A DNA stretch of 64,000 nt from Sabethes cyaneus (lineage: Eukaryota > Arthropoda > Insecta > Diptera > Culicidae): assembly GCF_943734655.1 (NCBI RefSeq), contig NC_071355.1, forward strand, positions 219,977,527-220,041,526. Direction: 5' to 3'. A program made the translations under genes and the position numbers. Shown here one piece after another: positions 24,291 through 35,010 of this stretch; the stretch's first letter is position 1; the number at the start of each line of letters is the position of its first letter. The notes beneath the pieces were generated by a model. The model saw nothing but the letters and a program-made list of their open reading frames with translations. It was not told where the DNA came from and made no database searches.

Positions 24291-25042
24291 GCTCGAAAAA
24301 ACGGAGTTTTTTATTAGACTTTTACAATGATTTTTACGACGTAGGAATACGTCTTACAAACGATAAGAAACTTTTCTACGTGTGCAGCTCGACTCCTGTT
24401 TCTCTTCCAACTTAAACAGTTTATCAACTGCTCGGATGTTCCTCAAGGCAGCAACATGGGACTTATTCTGTTTGTGTTGTTTTTCAACGATATTGTGACG
24501 CTGCTTAGAGTTGGATGCAAACTGATGTATGCTGATAATCTGAAATTATATTCGGTAATTCGTTCTATAGATGACTGTGTCCGGCTGCAGAGGATCTTGG
24601 ATTTATATTTCGATTAGTGCAAGATAAACTGGCTTGTGATCAGCATACCGAAATTTTAAGTAATGACTTTCCTACGCATCGCCAGTCCAATCATTTACAC
24701 CTATCAAATAAATGAGCATGTACTCTCTAGAGTTAATGAAGTTAGCGACTTTGGAGTACTGATTGACGCCAAACTCCCCTTCAACATGCTTCGTACCACC
24801 GCAATAGCAAAAGCTTATCGAGAACTAGGCTTTATGGCTGAAGTCGCTCGTGATTTCAATGATCCTCACTGTCTGAAGACGCTATTTTGTTCCTTAGTAC
24901 GTCCACTCATTGAAAATGCTGCTGGTGTAGTGCCCTTACCAGCTGGCATAACATTTGGCGTGATCTAGTAAACCTACCGCCGTACCCCGGTAGATGTCGT
25001 CTCCCAATACTCGAGCGTCGTAGGAAGGTTCAGCAAGCAGTG

Positions 25043-25923
25043 CACAGTGGGGATTTTTTTTTGCAAAAAAGTCCTTTAACTCAATATTTCCAAACGCCGC
25101 TCGGTTAGGATCAATCTTTTTATATCAAAAGAAAGCTATTGGGGATTCCAACGGTGTGGTCCTTGTTTACGGTACGCACCTATTTCTAGCACTTTTGGCC
25201 AAATGAAATAGATTTTACCCTACTTTTCTAGGAGTACAGACTACAGAGATATATTAAGGAATGGGATCCGCTGGGATAAAATCGATCTTTTTGCGACACA
25301 AGAAAGCTAACTTTATGTAGATTCCGATGGCAGGGTATTTGATAACGGAAAAATTAGTCATTTTACCCTAATTTTCTTAGTTAATGTTGCCAAATTAAGG
25401 TAGCATGATCTTTGTTTGACCAAAACTACCAGAAACAAACAGGTGCTGTGAACATACTCCAAACTGTTCGAATGTATATATGAAAAGCTTTATTTTGGTG
25501 AAAAAAGATTTGAATTATCCCAGCGGAGTCCAGAGATATTCACTTTTATTGATAATTATTGATATAACTAGGGTAAAATGCCGTTTATTTGACCAAAACA
25601 CCAAGAAACAACCATGTTTCGTAAACAAATACCATGTCGTCCGGTTCCACTTGAAGATAGCTTATTTATGGCGGAAAAAGATCAATTTTATCTCAGCGGA
25701 ATCCGGAGCTATGGACTTTTACATCCCTCCATGTCGAGAAAAGATGCTAAAATGTCCTTCTTTTGGCAGAAACTGCTGGAAATAGATGCGTGCCGTAAAC
25801 AAGCATCACATCATTAGAATTCTTATAAAAATATCTTTCTTTTGACATCAAAATATTGATCCTACTTCAGCGGTACTTTGAGATATAGAGATAAAGGACT
25901 TTTTTCCGAAAACCCCCACTGTG
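25043..25923. mobile_element. 881 bp element with long, internally repeated inverted arms
   Basis: The ends CACAGTGGGGATTTT and CCCCCACTGTG, followed inward by AAAAAAGTCCTTTA and its complement, are inverted repeats. The similarity continues inward as two tandem ~180 bp units per arm, each with a GATC-x-TTTTT...CAAGAAAG motif, a TTTACGG...CGCA block and a TTTTACCCTA motif. AGTG flanks both sides and may be a target duplication. It interrupts a LINE. A second, SINE-split copy lies at 56285-56827. No ORF of known type. Confidence 0.65.
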
Positions 25924-25965
25924 AGTGTGTATGGCGAAGATCTGTCCTATCTGTCTTAAACTTTC

Positions 25966-26174
25966 GAGCGTTGCAACCAGCCCGGTGTCACCAATACACT
26001 CTCACATATGATTTGACAGTACCCCCATACTGATGGGTCCCTCGACGCTGGGCCCCAAACAACAATGGCCGCTCCATAGAATTTCTATGAAGTGATTTCC
26101 CGCCAAGCGCTTTTGACGTTTAGATTTTAGTCATAGAAAAATGGCGATGTACCGGGGGGTCGGTTGCAACGCTC
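25966..26174. mobile_element. 209 bp inverted-repeat element
   Basis: Tips GAGCGTTGCAACC and GGTTGCAACGCTC are a perfect 13 bp inverted repeat, with weaker inward similarity (CCCGGT / ACCGGG). The element sits inside LINE coding sequence. It has no coding capacity. Confidence 0.55.
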
Positions 26175-26339
26175 ACTCCGATCGAACGGATTACTGCAGC
26201 CGGGTTTCCACCAAACAACCTTTGGATTTCACGAACCAATAACTGCCTGCATTCGAACTTTCTCCGCCCTTGAAAGCCTTTTTGTGTTTAACGAACCGTC
26301 GTATAAGTTTGCACATTAATTAAGCAGTGTACGATTTTT

Positions 26340-29300
26340 ATGTCATGTTCCAAATATTCAATAAGACATTTTTGTTAGTTGAATTTTAATTAAACAAATA
26401 AAAAAATGAATATCGTATTGCAATCGCCGTGATTCATGATGAAAATGATTGATAAGCGAGATGGTGCAAATTCTCCATACATTTTCTCCGTAATGTCTTA
26501 ACTTGTTACACATTCTCGCATTAGTTGTACTTTGGGTGTACATGTATTAGTTTCACCTTTGTGTAAATCTGTTAGGGAGCGAGCTGCGATTTTGCGATGA
26601 AAACATGACGTCCTGTCAGGGGCCTGGTTTTCGTTACAGGCAGAATAAGGCGCTTATAGTATTAGATTAAAGATTTCAACGGCCTAATGCAGTTTCGTGT
26701 CGTATCTTGTATCTAGAACACAACCCATCTGTTTTTTAAAATAACATTTTAGTATTCTTTAATTCGTTTTGCACGCCATAAGAAATCCTAATAGAATTAC
26801 AACTCTAATAAAAAAAAAGTTATCATGCTCACTGCTGTCATTCTGAACCCTCTTCTGAACACTGCCTAAAGAAACAGCAAAAATAAGCCAAAAAGGATAC
26901 AAGCTATCAAACGAAGCCGTTCAGTTTAATCTTGCTATATATGATTTGAACTGTCACTCTGTGTTAAACATATCTTTGCTGGAAAAGGCGTTGGTACGAT
27001 GTGAAAATTCTGCTTCTCCTATCGCTAGACCGGGCCATCGAGCAGTGGTGAAGTTTGAAGCAAATCGGAAGAGCCACGGAAACAAAAGTAGATACACAGG
27101 TAGCTACAATATGCACAACCGGATTTGTGTACAAGTTTGCAACAACATAACGCATTATGGTGGCACTGTTTGACCCACATAAATCAATATGTGATACAGA
27201 GAAAGGGAAAAAAGCGACACCGACCGACGGTTGGAAAAACAAAGAGCACTCAACTCTGGTTTCCTTCTTCGTGAATACACATAAATCAGCCATGTTTACC
27301 CAGCATGGTCGGTCGGTTGCAACGCGGCTGGGTCCCATCTCTGGACTCCCAGACTGGATATGGTTTAATGCATCCAGCAGAATGTAGACAGCCAGTGGGC
27401 GTCAATTGTGTTAGTTCAGTTCGCTTTTTTTCTGTTCACTCAGTGCGCCACCGGTAGTCAACTAACATTTACTGACGGGTGGTCTTCTGAATGTTTCCAG
27501 CCGAAGAGTGTATTTTAGGATGATGGAGACTGCGACAGAGCCAGAGAGAGAAAGAGAGAGAGAGATGACCTTCGAAGAGTGCTGGTGCGACACGAGCTGA
27601 AGGTGTATTCAGGCAACATGTTGTTGTAACAACGAAGGGGTGTGATCCATAGAAGCGACATTGACTACCATGGTCTTTTACAACAATGAGGACACTATAG
27701 GAGGTTCGTTTATGCAGAAAGGGAAGGTTGAACAGAATATGGCAGCCATCCATATGCCAACACGTTCTACCCTAGGGAAACAAATGCAAAAGGGCTGTGT
27801 AAACAATGGGCTAAAGTTAACTGTTCTGTTTGCCATGCTCTTCGGTTAACTCTCCTGTGCATATTGTTGCTAGTGCAGGAAAACTCATAATTCTAATTTA
27901 AGTTCGTTGCTGTAACAGAATGTGGTTGGCCACAAAGTAATAGTTTTTACATCCCCAATACAAAAGAAGACCTATAAAAGCTAGTCGAAGTGCGTAAAAT
28001 GGTTCTAGAAGTCGTATGCCGGGCTTTATACATCTTTAAATATATTCTTGGGGAAATTTACGATTTATTTGTGTTTTCATGACGTGAATATCAAAGAGAT
28101 TGTAGGTTTTAATTATTTCTGAAAAGCTGTTATTATGCATTGATAAATTCGTCTTTGGCGACGTATAGAGTTTTTGCTGATATGGTTTGTATTTGTCACA
28201 AATGCCATTTTCGCGAAGTTAATAACTGATACCATGCGTCCCCATCAAAAATATAAATTTCCATTTTTTGCATGAGTCATGAAAACATTTTTGAGCTTTT
28301 CAGGAAGAAGCATAAATAAACTGGGGTCTTTTTTATATTCACACCATAAAAACGGGAAAAAAGAAGTATCTTCAATGGTTTCACAATTACTGTAATTTGA
28401 GCTTCAGTATATTTTTTCCGAAAAGCTGATTTAAAGCTGAAGCTCAACAATCCTGAAGTACAGTAGATAATTTATAGATCGCCACATGTAAAAGCAATAG
28501 CACTAAAAATTATGTTTCTACCGGGCTATTGCTCGCGTTGTGGTCGGGTATTTCATCAACAAATCAAGATGGCACATTTATTGCAATGACAGCTCGCAGC
28601 GATGAGACCATAATAGTGAATAAGTGAAACGGTTCTGCAATGCAATATGTTCACACGGCACCGGCCCATAGCTCCAGCCCGTTAGCCAGCCAGCCAGCCA
28701 GTAGTGGGAAGCGGTGGGCGTGAAATTAAAAATTTATTAAATTTCATGATTGTTGATGGCTGCCGTTGTTGTGAAGTAGGAAACAGCAGCGCTGCGCCGG
28801 TGAGAATCGCCACTCTCGATCGAAGTTTCCGGTCCAACGCGGGATGTGTTAAATGGTTGCATTTATGTCAATTTGATGTGCATTATAGAAAATTAAGTGA
28901 TGCTGCTTTCCGCTAACTCAAACCGGTAGGATGCAGTCGAGTGGTATTTCGATATACCTATCACCAGCGCGTGTTGACTGTTGATGCAGCCTACGGTTGA
29001 TTGGTTCCTCGCAGGATTCGCCTACCGATATTGTTTACCGACGACGAAAGCTCCCGGGACGGTACGGGAGCGATTGTGAGCGGTTCTCGTTGAAAATGTA
29101 GGCATAATTTAATCAACGTTGTCATGAATGTTGCTAATAACAATCAACATAGTGCATTGTAAATTAGTGATACGGAATTATTGCGTATGCTAGGACACAG
29201 AAGTTAATCGAATAACATTAATGGCATTAATGCAATTTTGATGTTCAAAGCAAGCAGATGGAGCAAATTCCCTGAGGCAAATGAAAGCATTGAATATTTC

Positions 29301-31060
29301 CTGATATTCTACAAGTAGTAAAATAATAGCCTCTATACCTACAATACAATAGCCTCTAATTATTTTATTGTGATGAACTTTTAAGTTGTCCAATGAGGTA
29401 AACTTGGTGCAAATCATTCTGTAATAGACAATCAGTTTGGACGTTAGAAAAAGTTACTTTCAATTAGATTGAAGAATCCTGCAAAACTAGATAACGTGAA
29501 TACGACGAAGAGGTACATTCATAGATCTTCCTCATATTGCAAGAAGAGCAGAATCCTTGTTCTATATGAAAAATTGTACAAGTTTAAATCTGATCCTACC
29601 ATCATCAACCGCAGCATACCGGTCAGGTTCGGAGACGGGCAAAAACTCGCCTGAAAAGTTTTCCAGCGTAGTAGAGTTGAAACTATCGATTGCAGCACTG
29701 TTCCGATTAAGCTTTGTTAGCGAGCAAGAATAGAAGTAGGAAAAGATTCTCCATTTGTACCTACCAGTCGGTCGTTTCAAATTATTTCTGAGCACCATCA
29801 CAGTATAATCTTGACCTATTGATTGGCCTCGAGATACCTCGGCTACCGGTCTAGGAAACCAGACGGTGCAGTCCTCACGAACACTGAAGAAGACTGACAA
29901 TTGTAATCGGTTTACGAATCGAGCACTGGAGGAAACTGTAAAAAGCAATCGATTTTCGATTAAGTGCGAGAATCCGTAAACTGGTTGATGAACTTGAATG
30001 AAGTTTATTAGTTGTAGAGTGAAATGGTAAAGATTGGTACAGATATCCTCCGACCGTCATCAACTGTACGATACTGGTTGGGAATTTTCAGTGCACGACC
30101 CTAATAAAAATGTACAGCTAAAAACATTGAATTTCACTGTTACAAAACAGTGAAAAACGTCATAGAAAATGTGAAAAGCTCTATAAGTTACACTGAAATT
30201 ACCATAAATATTGCTGTTTTCACAACAATATTTAATGTAAACCGCCGATTTTACAACGAATAGGGGGGGTGATTAAGTGCTGATATAGTAATTTTATCGA
30301 CTTTTTGTATGGAACAAATAAAATCCAAAAACAGTGAACTTTGTGTAATATGTATGTGTAAACTGTAATATAGAAAACTCAAAAACTTTTGCAGTGAAGC
30401 TACAGCAGAAAGTGTTGTAAACAGTAAAATTCATAGTAATCTTGATGTTTTTACATTAATATTCGTTGTGCATTTCTATCCGGGCGAGCTTCATTTGCTT
30501 ATCTCCATTATTGCATTAACGCCATTAATTTTTTTACTGATTAAAGTCGCCGAAAAAAAAAACTTTAGAGATTGGCTATATTCTTTTGAAGAAAATAATA
30601 TTGAACCCAGTTCGTCGAATCGATAAATGTATGTGTACCGCGATGTATACTTCATAATAGATGTATTAAACATAAAGGTAACAAAAAGCGAAATTTAGTG
30701 GCGACTTTTACACTAATTTACAGGTCTAAAGCGAACAAATAATTGCCCTTCAATTTTACCTCTCTATTGTTTCGATCCACTGTTTCGCGTACTGTGTGGC
30801 AAGTAGTGCCGTCTCGTTGAAACCACATATCGGCCAGATCTAATTTTTGCATTTGAGATAAAATAGTACGTAACCATCAGCTGACGGGCCGTGACTGAGG
30901 ATGGAAAAAGTAGTTAAATTAGACTACTTGGTCAGTAGTTGAATCCAATAGACGTGGTACAGCACAAGATGTGTTTCAAAATAGTTTAATACCGCTAGTG
31001 ATGGTGGAGTCTAAATAAATATCGCACGCTGTTAATAACTTTGGTAGCGAGGTTCTTTTT
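26340..31060. other. No gene that can be supported; scattered simple repeats
   Basis: Contains a GAGAGAAAGAGAGAGAGAGA microsatellite near 27544-27566, an AGCCAGCCAGCCAGCC run near 28687, and a minus-strand 128-codon frame at 29562-29948 of unknown meaning. AT-rich stretches at 30070-30440 repeat TTACACTGT/ACAGTGAAA-like words. No known family was recognised. Confidence 0.4.
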
Positions 31061-31066
31061 TATTAG

Positions 31067-31350
31067 TCCTCTGTGGTTCAAGGGTTACGCAATATCGGCC
31101 ATTCACAAGGCTTGAGAGAAAAGTTGCGTTCGAATCCGGTGATAATTTGGTTCTCATTATTGCTGGATTTAATTCGCGGTTCTCCCAGTTTGGAAAAAAA
31201 GGAACGAACTACGTACAACTTCCCCTCAACTAATTTTTTGCTCTTTTCCCTTCACATCTTGTCTCACCCTGGAGGTACTATAAACACCTTTGTTTCATTG
31301 TTTTCCTCTATCATTGATCAACACTATCATCATAAAAAATATTCGTTTAG
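31067..31350 (+). mobile_element. tRNA-derived SINE, second family
   Basis: The head GGTTCAAGGGTTACGCAATA and the B-box-like GCGTTCGAATCCGG about 45 bp later fit a Pol III internal promoter. A C/T-rich body follows. A relative with the same layout lies at 60745-61040. Target duplications were not seen. Confidence 0.5.
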
Positions 31351-31763
31351 TTAGACAGTCCTTTTATCCATACTTTTATTCATGCCTCGCGAGTGCAGAG
31401 TTAATCTCGCAGTCGAAAAAAAAACAGAAATTAACATGCACATTTTGCTTAATGTTTATACCTCGTTAATGTTATTTCAGTACCGTTGAAATTATTTTTG
31501 ATAATATGTAAAATTACGAGTTTCGTATCATTTTTGTATTGTATTTATGTCAGTTTTCTTGATATTTTTGTGCCTTTTTGGGTCCTTGTTTTATCTTTTT
31601 GTTTATAGTATGTTTTATTCAGTGCTCCAAAAATTTACAGCCCTGTATGAAGGCGAATATGAAACGCATTAGGCACGTTGTATTTTTTTATCTATCAGCC
31701 CATGGAGATGACTACTGAACTGCTGACAGTGTTTGTCTTTCTCAGTTTTCTACCTTGAGTATT

Positions 31764-32800
31764 TCTCGCTGAAACGGGGCCACTACTGACACGAGGACTG
31801 ACTTTTGCGCTTAATTGGTTGAAAATGGTTAAAAAATAAGAACTACACTTTTGGTACCTCGACATAGCGGACCCCTCGGTCACCAATTTTGAATTTTGAG
31901 CAAACCTTGAGATCTATATCATGTGATGTTTCATAAATTTGCCATGGGGTCAGTCCCGGAGTAGTGGTTAGCACTCACGCCGAGGACCCGGGTTCAAATC
32001 CCAACCCCGAAGAAGTCATGAACACAATCTGTTAAAGTGACTATAATCTAACAAAAAAAATTGACATGAAACAACTAACAAATAGCTCGATTCTGTAAAG
32101 AAGAAGAACAGGGTTTTTAAATGGAGTAAAATTTTTGTGACGGCCATCTTGGATTTGGTCGCCATATTGGATTTTATCAAAAAATCGCCGTTTTCAACAG
32201 AAGCCGTCGATTTTTTTTAACTTCGTTCATAAACCCTATCTCTTCTCTTTACAAAACCGTGTCGTTTGTAGTTTGTTTCATAGCAAATTTTTGGAAATAT
32301 CGCAAAAATTATATGAAAATTGTGAACCTTGCTACAAATATTGTTTTATTCAGTTAATGCCATTGCACACCTAATTTTATGAATATTTCTTGAACTATTT
32401 TTTTTCACCTTTCCAATGGTGGGCTTAAAATGTAAATCGGTTGGGGGGCTCATGTTGAAAACGGCGTTTGTTTGATAAAATTCAATATGGCGACCAAATC
32501 CAAGATGGCCGCCCAAAAAAAATTTACTCCATTTGAAAGCCCTGTTCTTCTTCTTTACAGAACCGGGCCATTTGTTAGTTGTTTTATGGCAAATTTATGA
32601 AATATCACATGCTATAGATCTCAAGGTTTGCTCAAAATTCAACTTCTTTTGAACCTGTTAGACCCCTTGGCGCACGAGGGGTCCACTATTTCGAGGTATC
32701 AAAAGTATAATTTTTATTTTTTAACCATTTTCAACCAATTAAGTGCAGAAGTTCCAATATTTGAAGACCTCGTGTCAGTAGTGGCCCGTTTCAGTGAGCA
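31764..32800. mobile_element. ~1 kb foldback element (large palindrome)
   Basis: The left arm (31764-32203) is the reverse complement of the right arm (32453-32800) over more than 300 bp. Shared blocks include CTGAAACGGGCCACTACTG, TTAATTGGTTGAAAATGG, AGCAAACCTTGAGATCTATA, and the GGCCATCTTGGATTTGGTCG / CCATATTG block. The middle (32235-32320) holds a third, shorter copy in the same orientation as the right arm. The left arm is longer because a SINE is inserted at about 31945-32066. No transposase. Confidence 0.7.
31945..32066 (+). mobile_element. Feilai-like tRNA-derived SINE inside the foldback arm
   Basis: The tRNA-like head GTCCCGGAGTAGTGGTTAGC (A box) and GACCCGGGTTCAAATCCC (B box) lead to a GTTAAAGTGACTATAATC body and an A-rich tail. 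The right arm of the foldback lacks this insert, so its borders are visible by comparison; GCCAT and GACAT flank it. Feilai SINEs are known from Aedes; membership is by resemblance only. Confidence 0.6.
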
Positions 32801-32809
32801 TTACCCCCC

Positions 32810-33895
32810 TTCAAAACAATTCATTCATGAATTGCAGTGCTGAATGATTTCTCGACTAACCTGTCAGTAAATTTTCTTGCTCTTGACTGATATTGTCGCG
32901 TTGTTGCCAGTTCAAAATGAATAAATGATTCACATTTGATTTCAAACACTACTGTCGAGAATGAATGAATGAATGTAAAGTACAACATGAATATGAACGC
33001 AAGTGATTCGCTCGAATCGTTGGTTTCAGGTTGGCAATGCTGAGGTAATTTCATCTGTATACTAGAAACAGCAAAGAATGAGGAGCAGTATATTTTGAAT
33101 CAGTTCAGGCATATTGCTTTAATTGAATGTAAGATTTATGCAGGCATGTCTAAACACTAAACACTAAATACTACGTGTCGCACAAACCCCACGAAATTTA
33201 CTTGAGTCGGAACGCTACGACCGTGCCTGATGAAATTCGCTATGTGCGCGAAACGGTGCTGCCACCTTCCCAAGTTTGTTCTATTTGTGAAGTCTGTGCA
33301 CAGGTTTGTTAAAGAGTGAAAAGGATAGACAAAACTTTGCACCAAATCTTCACAAACTTTCCATATGGCAGTTCCATGAGAGTACATAAGATCGATTTGT
33401 GCTTACATAGCGAATAAACCGCTCGCTCGGAAAAAGCACCCTCGACCCGTTTCAGTGTAGTCTTTTAGACAACGGTGTTTTAACACGTCGGCAACACTCG
33501 GGATTGCGTGCATTTACTGCGTAAAAGTTCTCGGATAGATGCTGGCCGATCAGTGTGAACTCGTTCCTTTTTCTATTTCCTTTACTCATACGGCCAATTG
33601 GAATAAGTATGAAGCGCCTCCATACGTGCTTTTGAAAGCTTGACACACTCGCCTACGGTCGATCCCGATTTCAGGTAACACTCGGAAATGTGCTAACCGA
33701 GAGCATTGAAAACTGGGTCTGAAAATATATCAAATTCTACGCCACCGGTGTAATGCTTCCTACACTTCGTGTTTGTTTGCCTGTACGCGAACGGCATGCA
33801 AAACGAGATTAAGTTTGTTGAATCGTCTTAGGCAACGGTACCGACCGTGCAGCTCGGTTCGGTGTTTTGCCCATGTATGGATTTATAGGCTTCTT
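32810..33895. other. No recognisable gene
   Basis: Short frames only. Minus-strand frames at 33157-33387 and 33452-33646 resemble nothing I know. Confidence 0.4.
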
Positions 33896-33900
33896 CGTCT

Positions 33901-34470
33901 TCAGCAGCATAGAGCCGGGGTGGCTCGTGCTGTTTCAAGCACTCGTCTCCATTCAACTCGGTCTTGGGCCACTCGTCGCCAATTTCCTAGTCGTCTCAGA
34001 AGTCGCAAATCGCTTTTGACCTGGTCGAGCCATCGTGCACGTTGGGCCCCCTGTTCCTGGTGCCGGTGAGGTTGTTGAAGAGGACTATTTTCGTCGCACT
34101 GTCGTCCGGCATCCTTACGACGTATCCGGCCCACCGCAGCCTGCTAACCTTCGCTAGATGTACGATGGGAGTCTCCCCAAGCAGTGCCTGTAGCTCGTGA
34201 TTCATACGCCTCCGCCACTCTCCGCTTTCAGTTTGTACTCCGCCAAATATCGTCCGTAGCACTTTCCGCTCAAACACGGCAAGGGCGCGTATGTCCTCCG
34301 TAAACAGCGTCACGGCTTCAAGTCCATAAAGAACTACCGGTCTAATAATGGTTTTGTACATTGTTAGCTTCGTGCGGCGGCGTACGCTTCCTGATCGTAG
34401 CTTTTTACGAAGGGCAAAGTAGGCCCGATTTCCCGCTTGGATGCGCCGCAGGATCTCCTTACTACTGGAT
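33901..34470 (-). mobile_element. LINE ORF2 C-terminal fragment
   Basis: On the minus strand the reading starts near EILRRIQAGNRAYFALRKKL, continues through YKTIIRPVVLYGLEAVTLFT, VFERKVLRTIFGGVQ, WRRRMNHELQALLGE and LRWAGYVVRMPDD, then shifts frame near 34070 and continues as GAQRARWLDQVKSDLRLLRR to a stop. This is the thumb and tail region that follows the reverse transcriptase in many insect LINEs. One frameshift breaks it; otherwise it is the best-preserved LINE end here, so it is relatively young. The catalytic part is absent. Confidence 0.75.
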
Positions 34471-34857
34471 TTATAGGCACTGGGTTTATTTTTGCGTGAC
34501 TATTGAATTATATCTCGTACCATTTTGAGCAATTTTTCTATTATTTTTGAATCATTACTCTGTTATTTTTGAATTTTTGGTGCCATTTTATATTTCTTTT
34601 AATTTTTTTGTTATGATTGTGCCTTTTTGGGGCTCTTGGGGTTATTTTATTATTGTGTAATTTTTTGTTTTTTCTTCGTTTGTGCCGTCAATGCTGTGCT
34701 TTTTGGGGCCTTTTTTGTGTTATTGTTTATTTTTTGTCGTATTTTTGGGTATTTTTTATTCTTTTATTTTTGTTTGTTTTCGCGGATTTGGTTTTACTTT
34801 ATTATAGCGTCTTTTTTGTATTATTACATTCCATTTTACTAAAGATTCTGATAAAAA

Positions 34858-35010
34858 TTCGATCGCAGAACGGAATATTCGGTACTTGCTGACAGTAAAT
34901 CAAATCACTAAAATAATAACAAAGAACAGGGCGGCCAGTTCATATAACTTTCAGCATATTGAAGGTTGTTCAAAAAGTAACCTCGTTAGTTTGAGGAATC
35001 GTTCAAATTT
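34858..35010 (-). mobile_element. Partial copy of the CAGTGGACCCCCG-type element
   Basis: AATAACAAAGA, CAGGGCGGCCAGTTCA, TTTCAGCATATT and GAGGAATCGTTCAAA align in inverted orientation with 47110-47290 of the element at 47091-47494. Both terminal repeats are lost. Confidence 0.55.

Larger units (their letters stand above)
24400..26335 (+). mobile_element. Jockey/CR1-like LINE 3' half, split by two insertions
   Basis: Reading through 24421-24620 gives CSDVPQGSNMGLILFVLFFN, then GCKLMYADNLKLYSVIRS, the catalytic box mutated from YADD to YADN, and a stop. 24663-24968 continues with VNEVSDFGVLIDAKLPF and LKTLFCSLVRPLIE. The frame reaches RRRKVQQAV at 25042. An 881 bp element interrupts there, a second 209 bp element follows at 25966, and the C-terminus resumes as HEPITACIRTFSALESLFVF to about 26330. 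Relatives are at 46462-46975 and 56828-57260. Inactive. Confidence 0.7.

Noticed and set aside
31945..32000. Possible genuine tRNA gene
   Set aside because: A and B boxes are present, but there is no complete cloverleaf acceptor stem and a SINE body and tail follow.
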